NCBI RefSeq assembly: GCF_003182275.1
Contig: NZ_QGTR01000002.1
Location: forward strand, 848,237 to 912,236
Reading direction: 5' to 3'
Length of the DNA stretch: 64,000 bases
From: Hoeflea marina
GTDB taxonomy: Bacteria; Pseudomonadota; Alphaproteobacteria; Rhizobiales; Rhizobiaceae
Position 1 is the stretch's first letter, and each line of letters begins with the position of its first letter. The notes beneath the pieces were generated by a model. The model saw only the letters and a program-made list of their open reading frames with translations. It did not search any database and was not told the DNA's origin. Of the stretch, positions 33,715 through 42,241 are shown piece after piece. The translations under genes and the position numbers were made by a program.

Positions 33715-34098
33715 ATGGCCATAGGCAAGATCCTGATCGTCGACGACGACGAGAACGACCAGTTCATCTGCGAATACACGATCCGCAAGTTCGACCCTTC
33801 GATCGTGATCCACAAGGCCTATGACGGCACCGAGGCGCTCGCCCTGCTCAGGGTGTCGATGCCCAACGCCATCATTCTCGACATCAACATGCCGGTGATG
33901 AACGGCTTCGAATTCCTCGACCATTACGCCACCGAGTTCATCAATCATGCCCCGGTGGTCGCAATGCTGACCAGTTCCCATCTCGACAAGGACCGCGAGA
34001 GGGCGTTGCGCTACGACTTCGTGAAATCCTATTTCGAAAAGCCGCTGACGCTCGACCACCTGCAGGTCATGAAGGATCTGCTTGACGATGTGAGGTAG
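33715..34098 (+). CDS. Single-domain response regulator (CheY/Rcp-like)
   Basis: 127-residue receiver domain with no output domain. The acid pocket is D10-D12, the phosphoacceptor D56 (ILDINMP), with T86 and K109 (YFEKPLT) in place. AGGGAGA upstream supports the ATG at 33715 rather than the GTG six bases before it. It lies 2 bases after the kinase stop, so it is almost surely that kinase's partner; its target is probably another protein. This layout resembles kinase/Rcp pairs of phytochrome systems. Confidence 0.9.
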   Translation: MAIGKILIVDDDENDQFICEYTIRKFDPSIVIHKAYDGTEALALLRVSMPNAIILDINMPVMNGFEFLDHYATEFINHAPVVAMLTSSHLDKDRERALRYDFVKSYFEKPLTLDHLQVMKDLLDDVR

Positions 34099-34101
34099 GC
34101 C

Positions 34102-34863
34102 TCAGATCACCACGATGTTGGTCTTGGACGGCACCCGGTCGTAGAGATCGCAGATGTCCTGGTTGATCAGCCTGACGCAGCCCGAGGACACGGCCTTGCC
34201 GATGGACTTGTATTCGGGGCTTCCGTGCAGCCGGTACAGCGTGTCTTCGCCGTTCTGGAAGATGTAGAGCGCGCGGGCGCCGAGCGGATTGTCGAGGCCG
34301 GGCGGCATGCCGCCGTTGGCGGCCGAATACATCGCCAGTTCCGGCTGGCGCGCGATCATTTCCTCGGGCGGTGTCCAGGTCGGCCATTTCTTCTTCCACT
34401 GCACGATGGCGCGGCCCGACCAGGAAAAGCCGTCGCGACCGATGCCGACGCCGTAGCGCAGCGCGCGTCCGTTCTCGCGCACATGGTAGAGAAAGCGTTG
34501 GCCGGTATCGACCACGATGGTGCCGGGGCGTTCGCCCGTGGGGTCGGCGACTTCCTGGCGCAGGAACTGCGGCTCGATCTCGGTATAGGGGATGGCCGGC
34601 AGCGGATAGGGCTCGTCATATTTCGGACCGTACATCTCGTCGTAGAGCGGGGACCGTCCGGTCAGGCCGTAGGACGGATTGGTCTGGGATCGAAATTCCG
34701 GTGCGGTCTGCATGGTGAAGCGCTCGGTGCTGATCGGACCCGCGCAGCCGGCGAGCATGGCGGTCGCGGTGCCGGCACCGAGTTGCAGGAAGCGGCGTCG
34801 GCTGCTGCTGGCGAGAGCGCCGGCCATGGCCGGGCGGAAGTCGGGCTTGCTGGGATATTTCAT
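34102..34863 (-). CDS. L,D-transpeptidase (YkuD family) with Tat/lipoprotein signal
   Basis: 253-residue exported enzyme that makes 3-3 crosslinks in peptidoglycan or attaches proteins to it. The N-terminus carries a twin-arginine motif (SRRRFLQLG) and then a lipobox-like AGCAG. The YkuD catalytic signature HGSPEYKSIGKAVSSGCVRL, with the nucleophilic Cys, is complete. The ATG at 34863 is chosen since it places RR near residue 22; the upstream extension is not signal-like. It is convergent with the response regulator, 3 bases apart. Confidence 0.87.
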   Translation of the reverse strand: MKYPSKPDFRPAMAGALASSSRRRFLQLGAGTATAMLAGCAGPISTERFTMQTAPEFRSQTNPSYGLTGRSPLYDEMYGPKYDEPYPLPAIPYTEIEPQFLRQEVADPTGERPGTIVVDTGQRFLYHVRENGRALRYGVGIGRDGFSWSGRAIVQWKKKWPTWTPPEEMIARQPELAMYSAANGGMPPGLDNPLGARALYIFQNGEDTLYRLHGSPEYKSIGKAVSSGCVRLINQDICDLYDRVPSKTNIVVI

Positions 34864-35067
34864 CAGGTGGAACGGGTCCTTACGCGTCTTCGAACTTGCG
34901 GCTTCGGGCGGGCGGCTGCACCAACGCAGCCTGCCAGCGTGTCTCCGACCGATCCACGCCAATTGTGACCATTGCGCGGCTGGCTTGTGGCTAACTGGCT
35001 ACACAAGGCGCCAGCCCGGCCTTGGTTCCATCGGCTGCGGTCAATTGACCGTGATGATGCGGATTTG

Positions 35068-36486
35068 TCACCCGATCGCGTTGAGCCTGAGATTGAGGTC
35101 GGGAAACCGCGCCACCCGGTCCAGGCCGAGGTCATCGACCTTTTTCAGGCGCTTGAGGAAGGCGGCGCTCCAGTGCGCCACGTCGTGGACCTTGAGATGG
35201 GCGTAGAGCGCCTGGTGACGCTCGATCCGCTCCGCTGCCGGCATGTCGAGCGCAGTTCGGATCGCCTCGGCGATGTCGTGGGGATCATGCGGATTGACGA
35301 TCAGGGCTTCCGGCATCTCTTCCGCGGCGCCGGCAAATTGCGACAGGACCAGCACGCCCGGATCGGCGAAGTCCTGGGCGGCGACATATTCCTTCGCCAC
35401 CAGATTCATGCCGTCGAACAGCGGCGTCACCAGGCCGACGCGGGAATAATGAAACAGCACCGCCAGTTCGTCGCGCGGCAGCGCCCTGTGGATATACTGC
35501 ACCGGAGTCCATTCCACGGTTCCGAAACGCCCGTTGATCCGCCCCGAGAGATGTTCGAGCTCGGCCCGGATCGATCGGTAGGCCTGCACCTTGTCCCGGG
35601 TCGGCGGCGCAATCTGCAGCAGCGTCACCTTGGAGCGATACTCCGGATGATTGGCCAGGAACGTCTCGTATCCGGAAAGCCGCTGCGGCAGTCCCTTCGA
35701 ATAGTCGAGCCTGTCGACGCCGATCAGCCGCGGCAACGGCGCCGGGTCGGTGGATTGCGCTCCGTTCATGGCGAGTTGCCGGAAACCCTCGACATCAATG
35801 GAGATGGGGAAACATCCGATGGCCACCTCCCGGCCGTTGATGCCGATATGGCCGTTGGCGCGTAACTCTCCGCGCAGCGCGTGCCGGAATATGTTGATCA
35901 TGTTGGCGAGGTCCCGGCGGGTCTGGAACCCGACCAGATCATACTGCCCGAACCAGGCTGCCACATCCTGCCAGTCAGGTATGGCCATGAACGTGTGCAG
36001 GTCGGGCAGGGGAATGTGCAGGAAGAAACCGATGCGGTTCTTCACCCCCAGCGACTTGAGTTCGCTCGCCAGAGGGATGAGCTGATAGTCGTGCACCCAG
36101 ATCTGGTCGTCGGGGCGCAACGCCGGCGCCACCATCCGGGCGAGCCGCTTGTTGACCTCCCTGTATGCCGACGCATAGCGGCTCTGCACGTCGATGAGGT
36201 CGACGCGGCCGTGAAACGCGGGCCACAGCACCGAATTGGAGTAGCCGAGATAATAGTCGCTGTAGATCTGCGGATCTGTCTCGAACAGCGCCACGTCGAA
36301 ATCTGGCCTTTCGTGAAACCGCAGGGTCTGCGCGGGCTCTTCGACCTGGTCGGCCGCGCCGCCGATCCACAGCCCGCCATTCTTGCTCAGGGCATCCTTC
36401 AGCGCCACCACCAACCCGCCGGAATCGGCACTCCCGTCCACCGAGGGAGCCCGGTTCGATATGATCACCAGACGGCCCACGCTCAT
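35068..36486 (-). CDS. otsA: Trehalose-6-phosphate synthase
   Basis: 472-residue GT20 glycosyltransferase joining UDP-glucose and glucose-6-phosphate. Recognisable segments are VIISNRAPS at the N-terminus, [34 protein letters not shown] and [16 protein letters not shown]. The start at 36486 (MSVGRLV) follows AAGGGGG and overlaps the otsB stop as ATGA. Second gene of an otsB-otsA operon; makes a compatible solute under osmotic or desiccation stress. Confidence 0.94.
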   Translation of the reverse strand: MSVGRLVIISNRAPSVDGSADSGGLVVALKDALSKNGGLWIGGAADQVEEPAQTLRFHERPDFDVALFETDPQIYSDYYLGYSNSVLWPAFHGRVDLIDVQSRYASAYREVNKRLARMVAPALRPDDQIWVHDYQLIPLASELKSLGVKNRIGFFLHIPLPDLHTFMAIPDWQDVAAWFGQYDLVGFQTRRDLANMINIFRHALRGELRANGHIGINGREVAIGCFPISIDVEGFRQLAMNGAQSTDPAPLPRLIGVDRLDYSKGLPQRLSGYETFLANHPEYRSKVTLLQIAPPTRDKVQAYRSIRAELEHLSGRINGRFGTVEWTPVQYIHRALPRDELAVLFHYSRVGLVTPLFDGMNLVAKEYVAAQDFADPGVLVLSQFAGAAEEMPEALIVNPHDPHDIAEAIRTALDMPAAERIERHQALYAHLKVHDVAHWSAAFLKRLKKVDDLGLDRVARFPDLNLRLNAIG

Positions 36487-37292
36487 GCCCCCTTGCTTGC
36501 GGACTTCAGCTGCTCGCGCAGCCACTTCTTGAAGCTCGCAGGGTTCCTTGTGCGATAGCGCGCCAATGTCAGGCCATCGCCGATCTTGATGGTAATGCCG
36601 CCCTGTTCGTTGACCCATGAGAAGGCGATCTCGTCGGTGTCGTCGTCACCCGCAAACAGGATCGTGCGGCGGCGGAACTCCTTGAACTTCATGATCCGTT
36701 CGATCGCCATCGCCTTGGATATGCCCTTCGGCTTGATTTCCAGTGCCATCTTGGCCTGCTGGATTTCGAAATCCGCGTCGCCGCCCACCAGGCTCCTGAC
36801 GAAATCGCGCACCTTGCCTTCGAGCTCCGGGTGCTGGCGGAAATGCAGCACGATGCCGAAGCTCTTGTCCTCGGCGAGAATACGCGGATCGACGGCGGCA
36901 AACTCGCGCACGGCGCACTTGATGTGCTCAAGCCGCTCGAGATCGCACTTGATTGTTGGCAACGCCTTGGCCTCGCGGCGCATCTCTGCGCCGTGGCCGC
37001 CCGAAACCGTGCCCTGGAAGTCACTGAGATAGCTGTCGATCTCGTGCAGGTTGCGCCCCGATATGACCGAGACGGCGCCGCTGGTGCGCTTGCTCAACTG
37101 ATCGAGCAGCGTCTTGTCGCGGTCGGTCACCCTGATTGCGTCTGGTGTGGGGGCGATATCGACGAATGTACCATCGAAATCGAGGAACAACGCCGTCCTT
37201 TCCGGTTCGATCCTCAGGCGCGCAAGCTCGTCCGGCGAAGTCGAGCCGGATTTGAAACCGACCAGACTGTAATAATCCAAGCGTTGTTCCAT
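36483..37292 (-). CDS. otsB: Trehalose-6-phosphate phosphatase
   Basis: 269-residue HAD-superfamily phosphatase. Motif I LFLDFDGTFVD holds the nucleophilic aspartate, then SGRNLHEI, GGHGAEM, the lysine region KPKGISKA and the acidic motif FAGDDDTDE. The start at 37292 (MEQRLDYYSL) follows GGAGAG; the 65 residues upstream in frame are not coding-like. The gene precedes otsA and overlaps it by ATGA, so the two are coupled. Confidence 0.92.
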   Translation of the reverse strand: MEQRLDYYSLVGFKSGSTSPDELARLRIEPERTALFLDFDGTFVDIAPTPDAIRVTDRDKTLLDQLSKRTSGAVSVISGRNLHEIDSYLSDFQGTVSGGHGAEMRREAKALPTIKCDLERLEHIKCAVREFAAVDPRILAEDKSFGIVLHFRQHPELEGKVRDFVRSLVGGDADFEIQQAKMALEIKPKGISKAMAIERIMKFKEFRRRTILFAGDDDTDEIAFSWVNEQGGITIKIGDGLTLARYRTRNPASFKKWLREQLKSASKGA

Positions 37293-37546
37293 GATTTGCT
37301 CTCCGGCTGTTGGAAAGCAAACCATTCTGGCGTGAAAATCGTTCCGAAAAATGGCAAAAAAAAGAATCGGTTTGGCAAACACCCGCCGCTTGAAGCCGGG
37401 CTGATCCGGCAACCACCACGCGGCGCGACACCAGGCAGCAGGCCACCGGGACCTCCGGGACGCCGAAATTGCCGGTTGCACATTCACGGATGCTCAGATA
37501 GCTTGCGCCAAGGTTCAATTCTGACCGCAACCCGTCGAGGCGACCC

Positions 37547-37642
37547 ATGATCAAGCGCGTTTATGTCAAGCCGGCTCTTACCAAGGCCACAATGACCCTC
37601 CAGGCCGTCGTCTCCGCGATGTCCGGCCTCATCGAATTATAG
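37547..37642 (+). CDS. RiPP-precursor-like short peptide, copy 1
   Basis: 31-codon gene preceded by GAGGCG. The peptide begins MIKRVYVKPALTK and ends TLQAVVSAMSGLIEL. The YxKPxLxK segment resembles the YxxPxL leader motif that lasso-peptide and other RiPP recognition elements bind; the MSG and following residues would be the core or its start. It has a close paralogue 203 bases downstream (16 of 30 residues identical), which argues that it is real. No cyclase, protease or RRE gene is adjacent. Its promoter may be TTGCAC-17-TAGCTT near 37475-37505. Confidence 0.6.
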   Translation: MIKRVYVKPALTKATMTLQAVVSAMSGLIEL

Positions 37643-37845
37643 AATAGTCTGATCGGCCTCTGCGCTTCGCTGCGATCTGCTGGGAAGACGCAGGCGGGCG
37701 AGGCCTCAAGGACCTGCAACCGGATGCAAGGGGCCGGAAATGCCACCCTTCACGACGCGTCGGCCTTATTGATTGGCAGCCGCGACGGATATAGCGTGCG
37801 TTCCACGCGACACGCTGGATGAGTCCGGATCAAGGGGAGAAGAGC

Positions 37846-37938
37846 ATGATCAGGCGCCTCTACACCAAGCCTTCGCTGTCGAAGTCCGCGGTGACACTCC
37901 AGGCGATCGTCGCCGACATGTCAGGCGTCCCGGCCTGA
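37846..37938 (+). CDS. RiPP-precursor-like short peptide, copy 2
   Basis: 30-codon gene with an excellent ribosome site (AAGGGGAGA, eight bases or so before the ATG). The peptide starts MIRRLYTKPSLSK and ends LQAIVADMSGVPA. It aligns without gaps to the copy at 37547-37642, keeping Y6, K8-P9, L11, K13, T17-L-Q-A, V22 and M25-S-G. Charged, leader-like first half and small-residue end. Could be an unmodified small regulatory peptide instead. Confidence 0.65.
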   Translation: MIRRLYTKPSLSKSAVTLQAIVADMSGVPA

Positions 37939-38116
37939 GCAGCCGCGAGCCCGACGTCGAGGCTTCGCCTGCATGCGCGGCGGGGCCTTGGCCAGTGCGC
38001 CGTCGACTGCACGTTTGCCTGCCTTCTCGGTCTTTGCCCGCTTCCGCCCGGCTGCGACCGCCCCGGCCGTTCGCATGTCGCCGTTCTGATCTCTTTCCGA
38101 TTGCCTTTCTGCCCCC

Positions 38117-38770
38117 TCAGGCCACCCCGTTGAGGTCGGGCAGAATCAGCGACGGCGACAGGTCGAGATATTCGTCGGGCATCTGCGCCCGGTTGATCCA
38201 GACCGTTCGGAAGCCGAACTTCGTCGCCCCCGCCACGTCCCAGCGGTTGGACGACTGGAAGCTCATGGCCGAAGGATACATGCGATAGCTGGTGGTCACC
38301 ATGTCGTAGACCTGCGGCGCCGTCTTGAAGGTCCTCAGGCTGTCGACCGAAAAGACATCGTCGATCACCTGGCCGAGCGCCGCATTCGATACCGCCGACT
38401 CGAGCATCGCCGGCGAGCCGTTCGACAGGATGGCGACCCTGGCGCCGCCTGCCTTGAGCGACTTGAGCACGGCGGGCACTTCCGGATAGCAGTCGAGCGA
38501 CCAGTAGGCTTCCAGCAGTTCCCCGCGCAGCGAGCGATCCGCCGACGGCACGCGCGCGAAGGCATGGTCGAGGGCTTCCTCGGTCAGCGCCCAGAAATCC
38601 TTGTAGGCGCCCATCAGCGCCCGGGTCCATGAGTATTCGAGCTGCTTGGCGCGCCAGATCTCCGACAGCAGCTGACCGTCGGGGCCGATCCGCTGGGAAT
38701 GCCGCCGCACAGCCGCATGCACGTCGAACAACGTGCCATAGGCATCAAACACATAGGCAGCATGCGGCAT
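38117..38770 (-). CDS. Haloacid dehalogenase, type II (L-2-haloacid dehalogenase family)
   Basis: 217-residue HAD hydrolase of the L-2-haloacid dehalogenase group. The nucleophile D9 is in VFDAYGTLFD, followed by ILSNGSP, the lysine in FKTAPQVY and SFQSSNRWDVAGA, all matching DehII-type enzymes. The ATG at 38770 has GGAGGAG before it; an earlier in-frame ATG is less well placed. True dehalogenase activity versus a general phosphatase-like role cannot be settled by sequence. Stands alone, next to the RiPP-like peptides. Confidence 0.85.
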   Translation of the reverse strand: MPHAAYVFDAYGTLFDVHAAVRRHSQRIGPDGQLLSEIWRAKQLEYSWTRALMGAYKDFWALTEEALDHAFARVPSADRSLRGELLEAYWSLDCYPEVPAVLKSLKAGGARVAILSNGSPAMLESAVSNAALGQVIDDVFSVDSLRTFKTAPQVYDMVTTSYRMYPSAMSFQSSNRWDVAGATKFGFRTVWINRAQMPDEYLDLSPSLILPDLNGVA

Positions 38771-39001
38771 CGGTCGCTCCTCCATTCCGGTTGGGGTCAC
38801 GATGCCCGTGTTGCATTGCAACAGTCAAGGGCAACAGACAGGCGCTGGCTGCCGAGCGGCGGCGGGACGCAAAATGGCGTCAAACGCTTTTGCCGCGCAA
38901 TCATCCTGCAAAGCATCGATGCCGCGGCGATTTGCGCACGGTCAGCCTTGACGCAAGTCGGATTTGCCTGACTTCTGGCTGTCTGCAGTGGGAGAAGCAT
39001 C

Positions 39002-39871
39002 ATGGCCGTCAATACGAGCGCACGCACACCGACCTGGACCTATGTCGACGGCGAATGGCTGTCGGGCAATCCGCCGCTGATCGGCCCGGTCAGCCACGCC
39101 ATGTGGCTCGGCTCGACGGTGTTCGACGGTTCGCGCTGGTTTGACGGCGTCACCCCCGATCTCGACCTGCACTGCCGGCGGGTCAACCGCTCGGCCTCGG
39201 CCCTCGGCATGAATCCGACGATGCAGGCGGAAGCCATCGAGGCGCTGGCGCGCGAGGGCCTGAAGAAGTTCGACGGCAGGACCGCCGTCTACATCAAGCC
39301 GATGTACTGGGCCGAGCATGGCGGCTACATGGGCGTGCCGGCCGATCCGGACTCCACCCGGTTCGCGCTGTGTCTCTATGAATCGCCGATGATCGCCTCG
39401 TCGGGTTTTTCGGTCAGTGTGTCGCCGTTCCGCCGTCCGACCTACGAGACCGCGCCGACCAACGCCAAGGCCGGCTGTCTGTATCCCAACAACGGCCGCG
39501 CCATCATGGAGGCCAAGGCGCGCGGCTTCGACAATGCGCTCGTGCTCGACATGCTCGGCAACGTTGCCGAGACCGGCACCTCCAACATCTTCATGGTCAA
39601 GGATGGCGTGGTCTTCACGCCGGCCGCCAACGGCACCTTCCTGTCGGGCATCACGCGGGCGCGCACGCTCGGCCTGCTCCGGGAGGCGGGCGTCGAGGCA
39701 GTGGAAAAGTCTCTCTCGGTTGCCGATTTCCTCGACGCCGACGAGATCTTCTCCACCGGCAACCACTCCAAGGTGGTGCCGGTCATCCGCATCGAGCAGC
39801 GCGAACTCCAGGCCGGGCCCATCGGCCGCAAGGCGCGTGAACTCTACATGGACTGGGCGCACGCGGGCTGA
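39002..39871 (+). CDS. Branched-chain amino acid aminotransferase (class IV)
   Basis: 289-residue fold-type IV PLP transaminase. The Schiff-base lysine is in TNAKAGC and the PLP-binding glutamate in NVAETGTSNIF, with the terminal GITRARTLGLL loop. The opening WTYVDGEWLSGNPPLIGP ... AMWLGSTVFDG is typical of rhizobial BCAT paralogues. It should transfer amino groups among Leu/Ile/Val and 2-oxoglutarate; a D-amino-acid or aromatic preference is possible. A potential biosynthetic operon is not evident; it stands alone. Confidence 0.85.
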   Translation: MAVNTSARTPTWTYVDGEWLSGNPPLIGPVSHAMWLGSTVFDGSRWFDGVTPDLDLHCRRVNRSASALGMNPTMQAEAIEALAREGLKKFDGRTAVYIKPMYWAEHGGYMGVPADPDSTRFALCLYESPMIASSGFSVSVSPFRRPTYETAPTNAKAGCLYPNNGRAIMEAKARGFDNALVLDMLGNVAETGTSNIFMVKDGVVFTPAANGTFLSGITRARTLGLLREAGVEAVEKSLSVADFLDADEIFSTGNHSKVVPVIRIEQRELQAGPIGRKARELYMDWAHAG

Positions 39872-40055
39872 ACCGCCGCGCCCCCTCGGCGCTGGAGGCG
39901 AGGGGAGCCCGTGCGGGCGGATGGGTGGCTTCATCCTCGCCCTTCGCGGCTCGCTCGCGCCGTTACCCCTCCGAAATGTGTGAATCGCGTGCGGGATGGA
40001 TTTTATCCACGCGAACTGGTAGCATTGCCAATAACTTGACAGTCCCGGCAACACT

Positions 40056-40748
40056 GTGCTGACCGCATTCGCATCCGAAATCTGGCTCGCTGACGGACCC
40101 GCGGTGACGGTGCCGGGGGGATTTCGCTATCCGACGCGGATGGCTGTCATCAGGCTGCGCGGCGGGGACCTCGTGCTCTGGTCGCCGGTGGCGATCTCCG
40201 ACGAGCTTCACGCCGCCGTCGACGCGCTCGGACGGGTGCGTTATCTCGCGCCGCCCAACTCGCTGCACCACGTCTTCCTGGGCGACTGGCAGCGGGCCTA
40301 TCCGGATGCCGTGGTCCTTGCGCCTCCAGGCCTGAGGCGCAAGCGCCCGGACATCCGCTTTGACAGCGATTTCGCCGATGGCCAGGTCCAGGCCTGGGCG
40401 GGCGAGATCGAGCATGTCGTGGTGGGCGGAAACTGGATCACCACCGAAGTGGTGTTCTTTCACTGGCCGAGCCGCACCGCCATCTTCACCGATCTGTTGC
40501 AGCAGTTTCCGCCGGGCTGGTTTGGCGGCTGGCGGCGACTGGTCGCCCGGTTCGACCTGATGCTGTGCGACGAACCGTCGGTTCCGCGGAAATTCCGCCT
40601 TGCCTTCCGGGATCGCGCCGCGGCGCGGAGGGCGCTGGCGCGCAGTCTCGCCTGGCCGGCGGAAAGAGTCCTTATGGCGCACGGCGAACCGGTGACGTCG
40701 GACGGGCAGGCCTATCTGCGCCGCGCCTTCAGCTGGTTGCGTCCCTGA
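40056..40748 (+). CDS. DUF4336 domain protein (metallo-hydrolase-like)
   Basis: 230-residue protein of the DUF4336 family, distantly related to the metallo-beta-lactamase fold. The pattern LWSPVAISDEL ... YLAPPNSLHHVFLGDW ... VVFFHWPSRTAIFTDLL ... VLMAHGEPV is typical. Metal ligands of true MBL enzymes (HxHxDH) are absent, so catalytic activity is doubtful. It begins at a GTG with a weak ribosome site; the next in-frame ATG is at 40140. Function unknown. Confidence 0.7.
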   Translation: MLTAFASEIWLADGPAVTVPGGFRYPTRMAVIRLRGGDLVLWSPVAISDELHAAVDALGRVRYLAPPNSLHHVFLGDWQRAYPDAVVLAPPGLRRKRPDIRFDSDFADGQVQAWAGEIEHVVVGGNWITTEVVFFHWPSRTAIFTDLLQQFPPGWFGGWRRLVARFDLMLCDEPSVPRKFRLAFRDRAAARRALARSLAWPAERVLMAHGEPVTSDGQAYLRRAFSWLRP

Positions 40749-40962
40749 TGCATGTCGCTCCTGTGGGCGCGGGCGTTTCGGGATCACGCCAGGCATGGCT
40801 GAGAACAGCCTGGCCGTTGCATGACCGGGCGTTCACGCGATGTGCCTCAACCCGCCCGACGGAACATTTCTCGCCGATGCCCGTTGTCACCTTGAAGCCG
40901 CGACACTATGCTCGCCGCACCGGTGCATTCGCGCCAAAATCAACCCTGAACTGGAGAGACCC

Positions 40963-41565
40963 ATGGCCCTCGAACTGCCCGCATTGCCTTATGACTACGA
41001 TGCGCTCGCGCCCTATATGTCGCGCGAAACGCTCGAGTTTCATCATGACAAGCACCACCAGGCCTATGTCACCAACGGCAACAAGGCCCTTGAAGGCTCG
41101 CCGCTGGAAGGCAAGTCTCTCGAGGAGATCTGCAAGGTCGCCTATGCCGAGAAGAACGCTCCGCTGATCAACAATGTCGGCCAGCACTACAACCACCTGC
41201 ATTTCTGGAACTGGATGAAGAAGGGCGGCGGCGGCAAGAGCCTTCCCGGCGCTCTGGCCAAGGCGGTCGACAGCGACCTGGGCGGCTATGACAAGTTCCG
41301 CGATGATTTCATCAATGCCGGCACCACGCAGTTCGGCTCCGGCTGGGCCTGGCTCGCGGTCAAGGACGGCAAGCTGGCGGTGATGAAGACCGCCAATGGC
41401 GAGAACCCGCTGATGCACGGCGCCTCGCCGATCCTCGGCTGCGATGTCTGGGAGCATTCCTATTACATCGACTACCGCAATGCGCGTCCGAAGTATCTCG
41501 AGGCCTTCGTCGACAACATGATCAATTGGGATTATGTCGCCGAAATGTACGAAGCCGCCCGCTGA
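40963..41565 (+). CDS. sodB: Superoxide dismutase (Fe type by residues)
   Basis: 200-residue Fe/Mn superoxide dismutase, cytoplasmic (no signal peptide). Metal ligands are H27, H78, D161 and H165 (DVWEHSYY). Q74 in VGQHYNH is where iron enzymes carry the water-binding glutamine, while manganese enzymes have Gly there, so iron (or cambialistic) use is likely. The ATG follows GGAGAG and a terminator hairpin follows the stop. Confidence 0.93.
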   Translation: MALELPALPYDYDALAPYMSRETLEFHHDKHHQAYVTNGNKALEGSPLEGKSLEEICKVAYAEKNAPLINNVGQHYNHLHFWNWMKKGGGGKSLPGALAKAVDSDLGGYDKFRDDFINAGTTQFGSGWAWLAVKDGKLAVMKTANGENPLMHGASPILGCDVWEHSYYIDYRNARPKYLEAFVDNMINWDYVAEMYEAAR

Positions 41566-41589
41566 GATCGATCGGTCCCCTGAGCTTTC

Positions 41590-41619
41590 GACGCCTCGCC
41601 GCTTGCGCGGCGGGGCGTC
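41590..41619 (+). terminator. Terminator-like hairpin after sodB
   Basis: GACGCCTCGCCGC, loop TTGC, GCGGCGGGGCGTC forms a 13-bp stem with one T-G pairing. It lies 24 bases past the sodB stop. The T-run after it is short (TCTTGCCGTTT). Confidence 0.7.
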
Positions 41620-41757
41620 TTGCCGTTTCGGCGCCCGGCGCCACCGTGTGAACGCCGGTAACGCAGTGTTCACGTTTTATTGACTTCTCAGGCGTGACCT
41701 TCGTGCAATCATGCCTGTGAGGGCAATGGGCTCACATAGTTCAAACAGGAGGCGTGC

Positions 41758-42204
41758 ATGAAATTCAGGATCGTTATGACGGCCACTTTGCTCGGGCTTG
41801 CCGCGGCGACATTCGCCCACGCCGCGGATGAACCGCAGGTGGTGCGCCAGGAAATGATGAAGAAGATCGGCGGCGCCACCGGCGCGATGGCCAAGATGGT
41901 CAAGGGTGAAACTCCCTATGATCAGGCTGCCGCGATCGCTGCCCTTCAGACCATTGCCGACACCATCACGTTGTTCCCGGAGCAGTTTCCCGAGGGCAGC
42001 GAAACCGGCATGGAGAGCGAGGCGGCGCCGGCGATCTGGACGAACAAGGCGGATTTCGAGGCCAAGGCCATGAAGTTGCACGCCGACGCTGAGGCGGCCA
42101 TCGCCGCCAATCCGGCGGATGTCGACGCGCTCAAGGCCGTCTTTGGACCGCTGACCCAGAACTGCGGCAGCTGCCACGAAACCTACCGTCTCAAGAAGGG
42201 CTGA
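41758..42204 (+). CDS. Cytochrome c' / c-556 family protein
   Basis: 148-residue periplasmic haem protein. A signal peptide (MKFRIVMTATLLGLAAATFA, cut after AHA) precedes a four-helix-bundle domain. The single haem site CGSCHETYR lies at the very C-terminus, as in cytochromes c' and c-556. The N-terminal haem-side residues (RQEMMKKIGGATGAM) include Met, so six-coordinate c-556 is more likely than five-coordinate c'. The adjacent diheme cytochrome lies 37 bases downstream, so they are co-transcribed electron carriers. Confidence 0.9.
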   Translation: MKFRIVMTATLLGLAAATFAHAADEPQVVRQEMMKKIGGATGAMAKMVKGETPYDQAAAIAALQTIADTITLFPEQFPEGSETGMESEAAPAIWTNKADFEAKAMKLHADAEAAIAANPADVDALKAVFGPLTQNCGSCHETYRLKKG

Positions 42205-42241
42205 TGGGCGACGCGGCTCACCTCATTGAGGCAAGCGGCCG

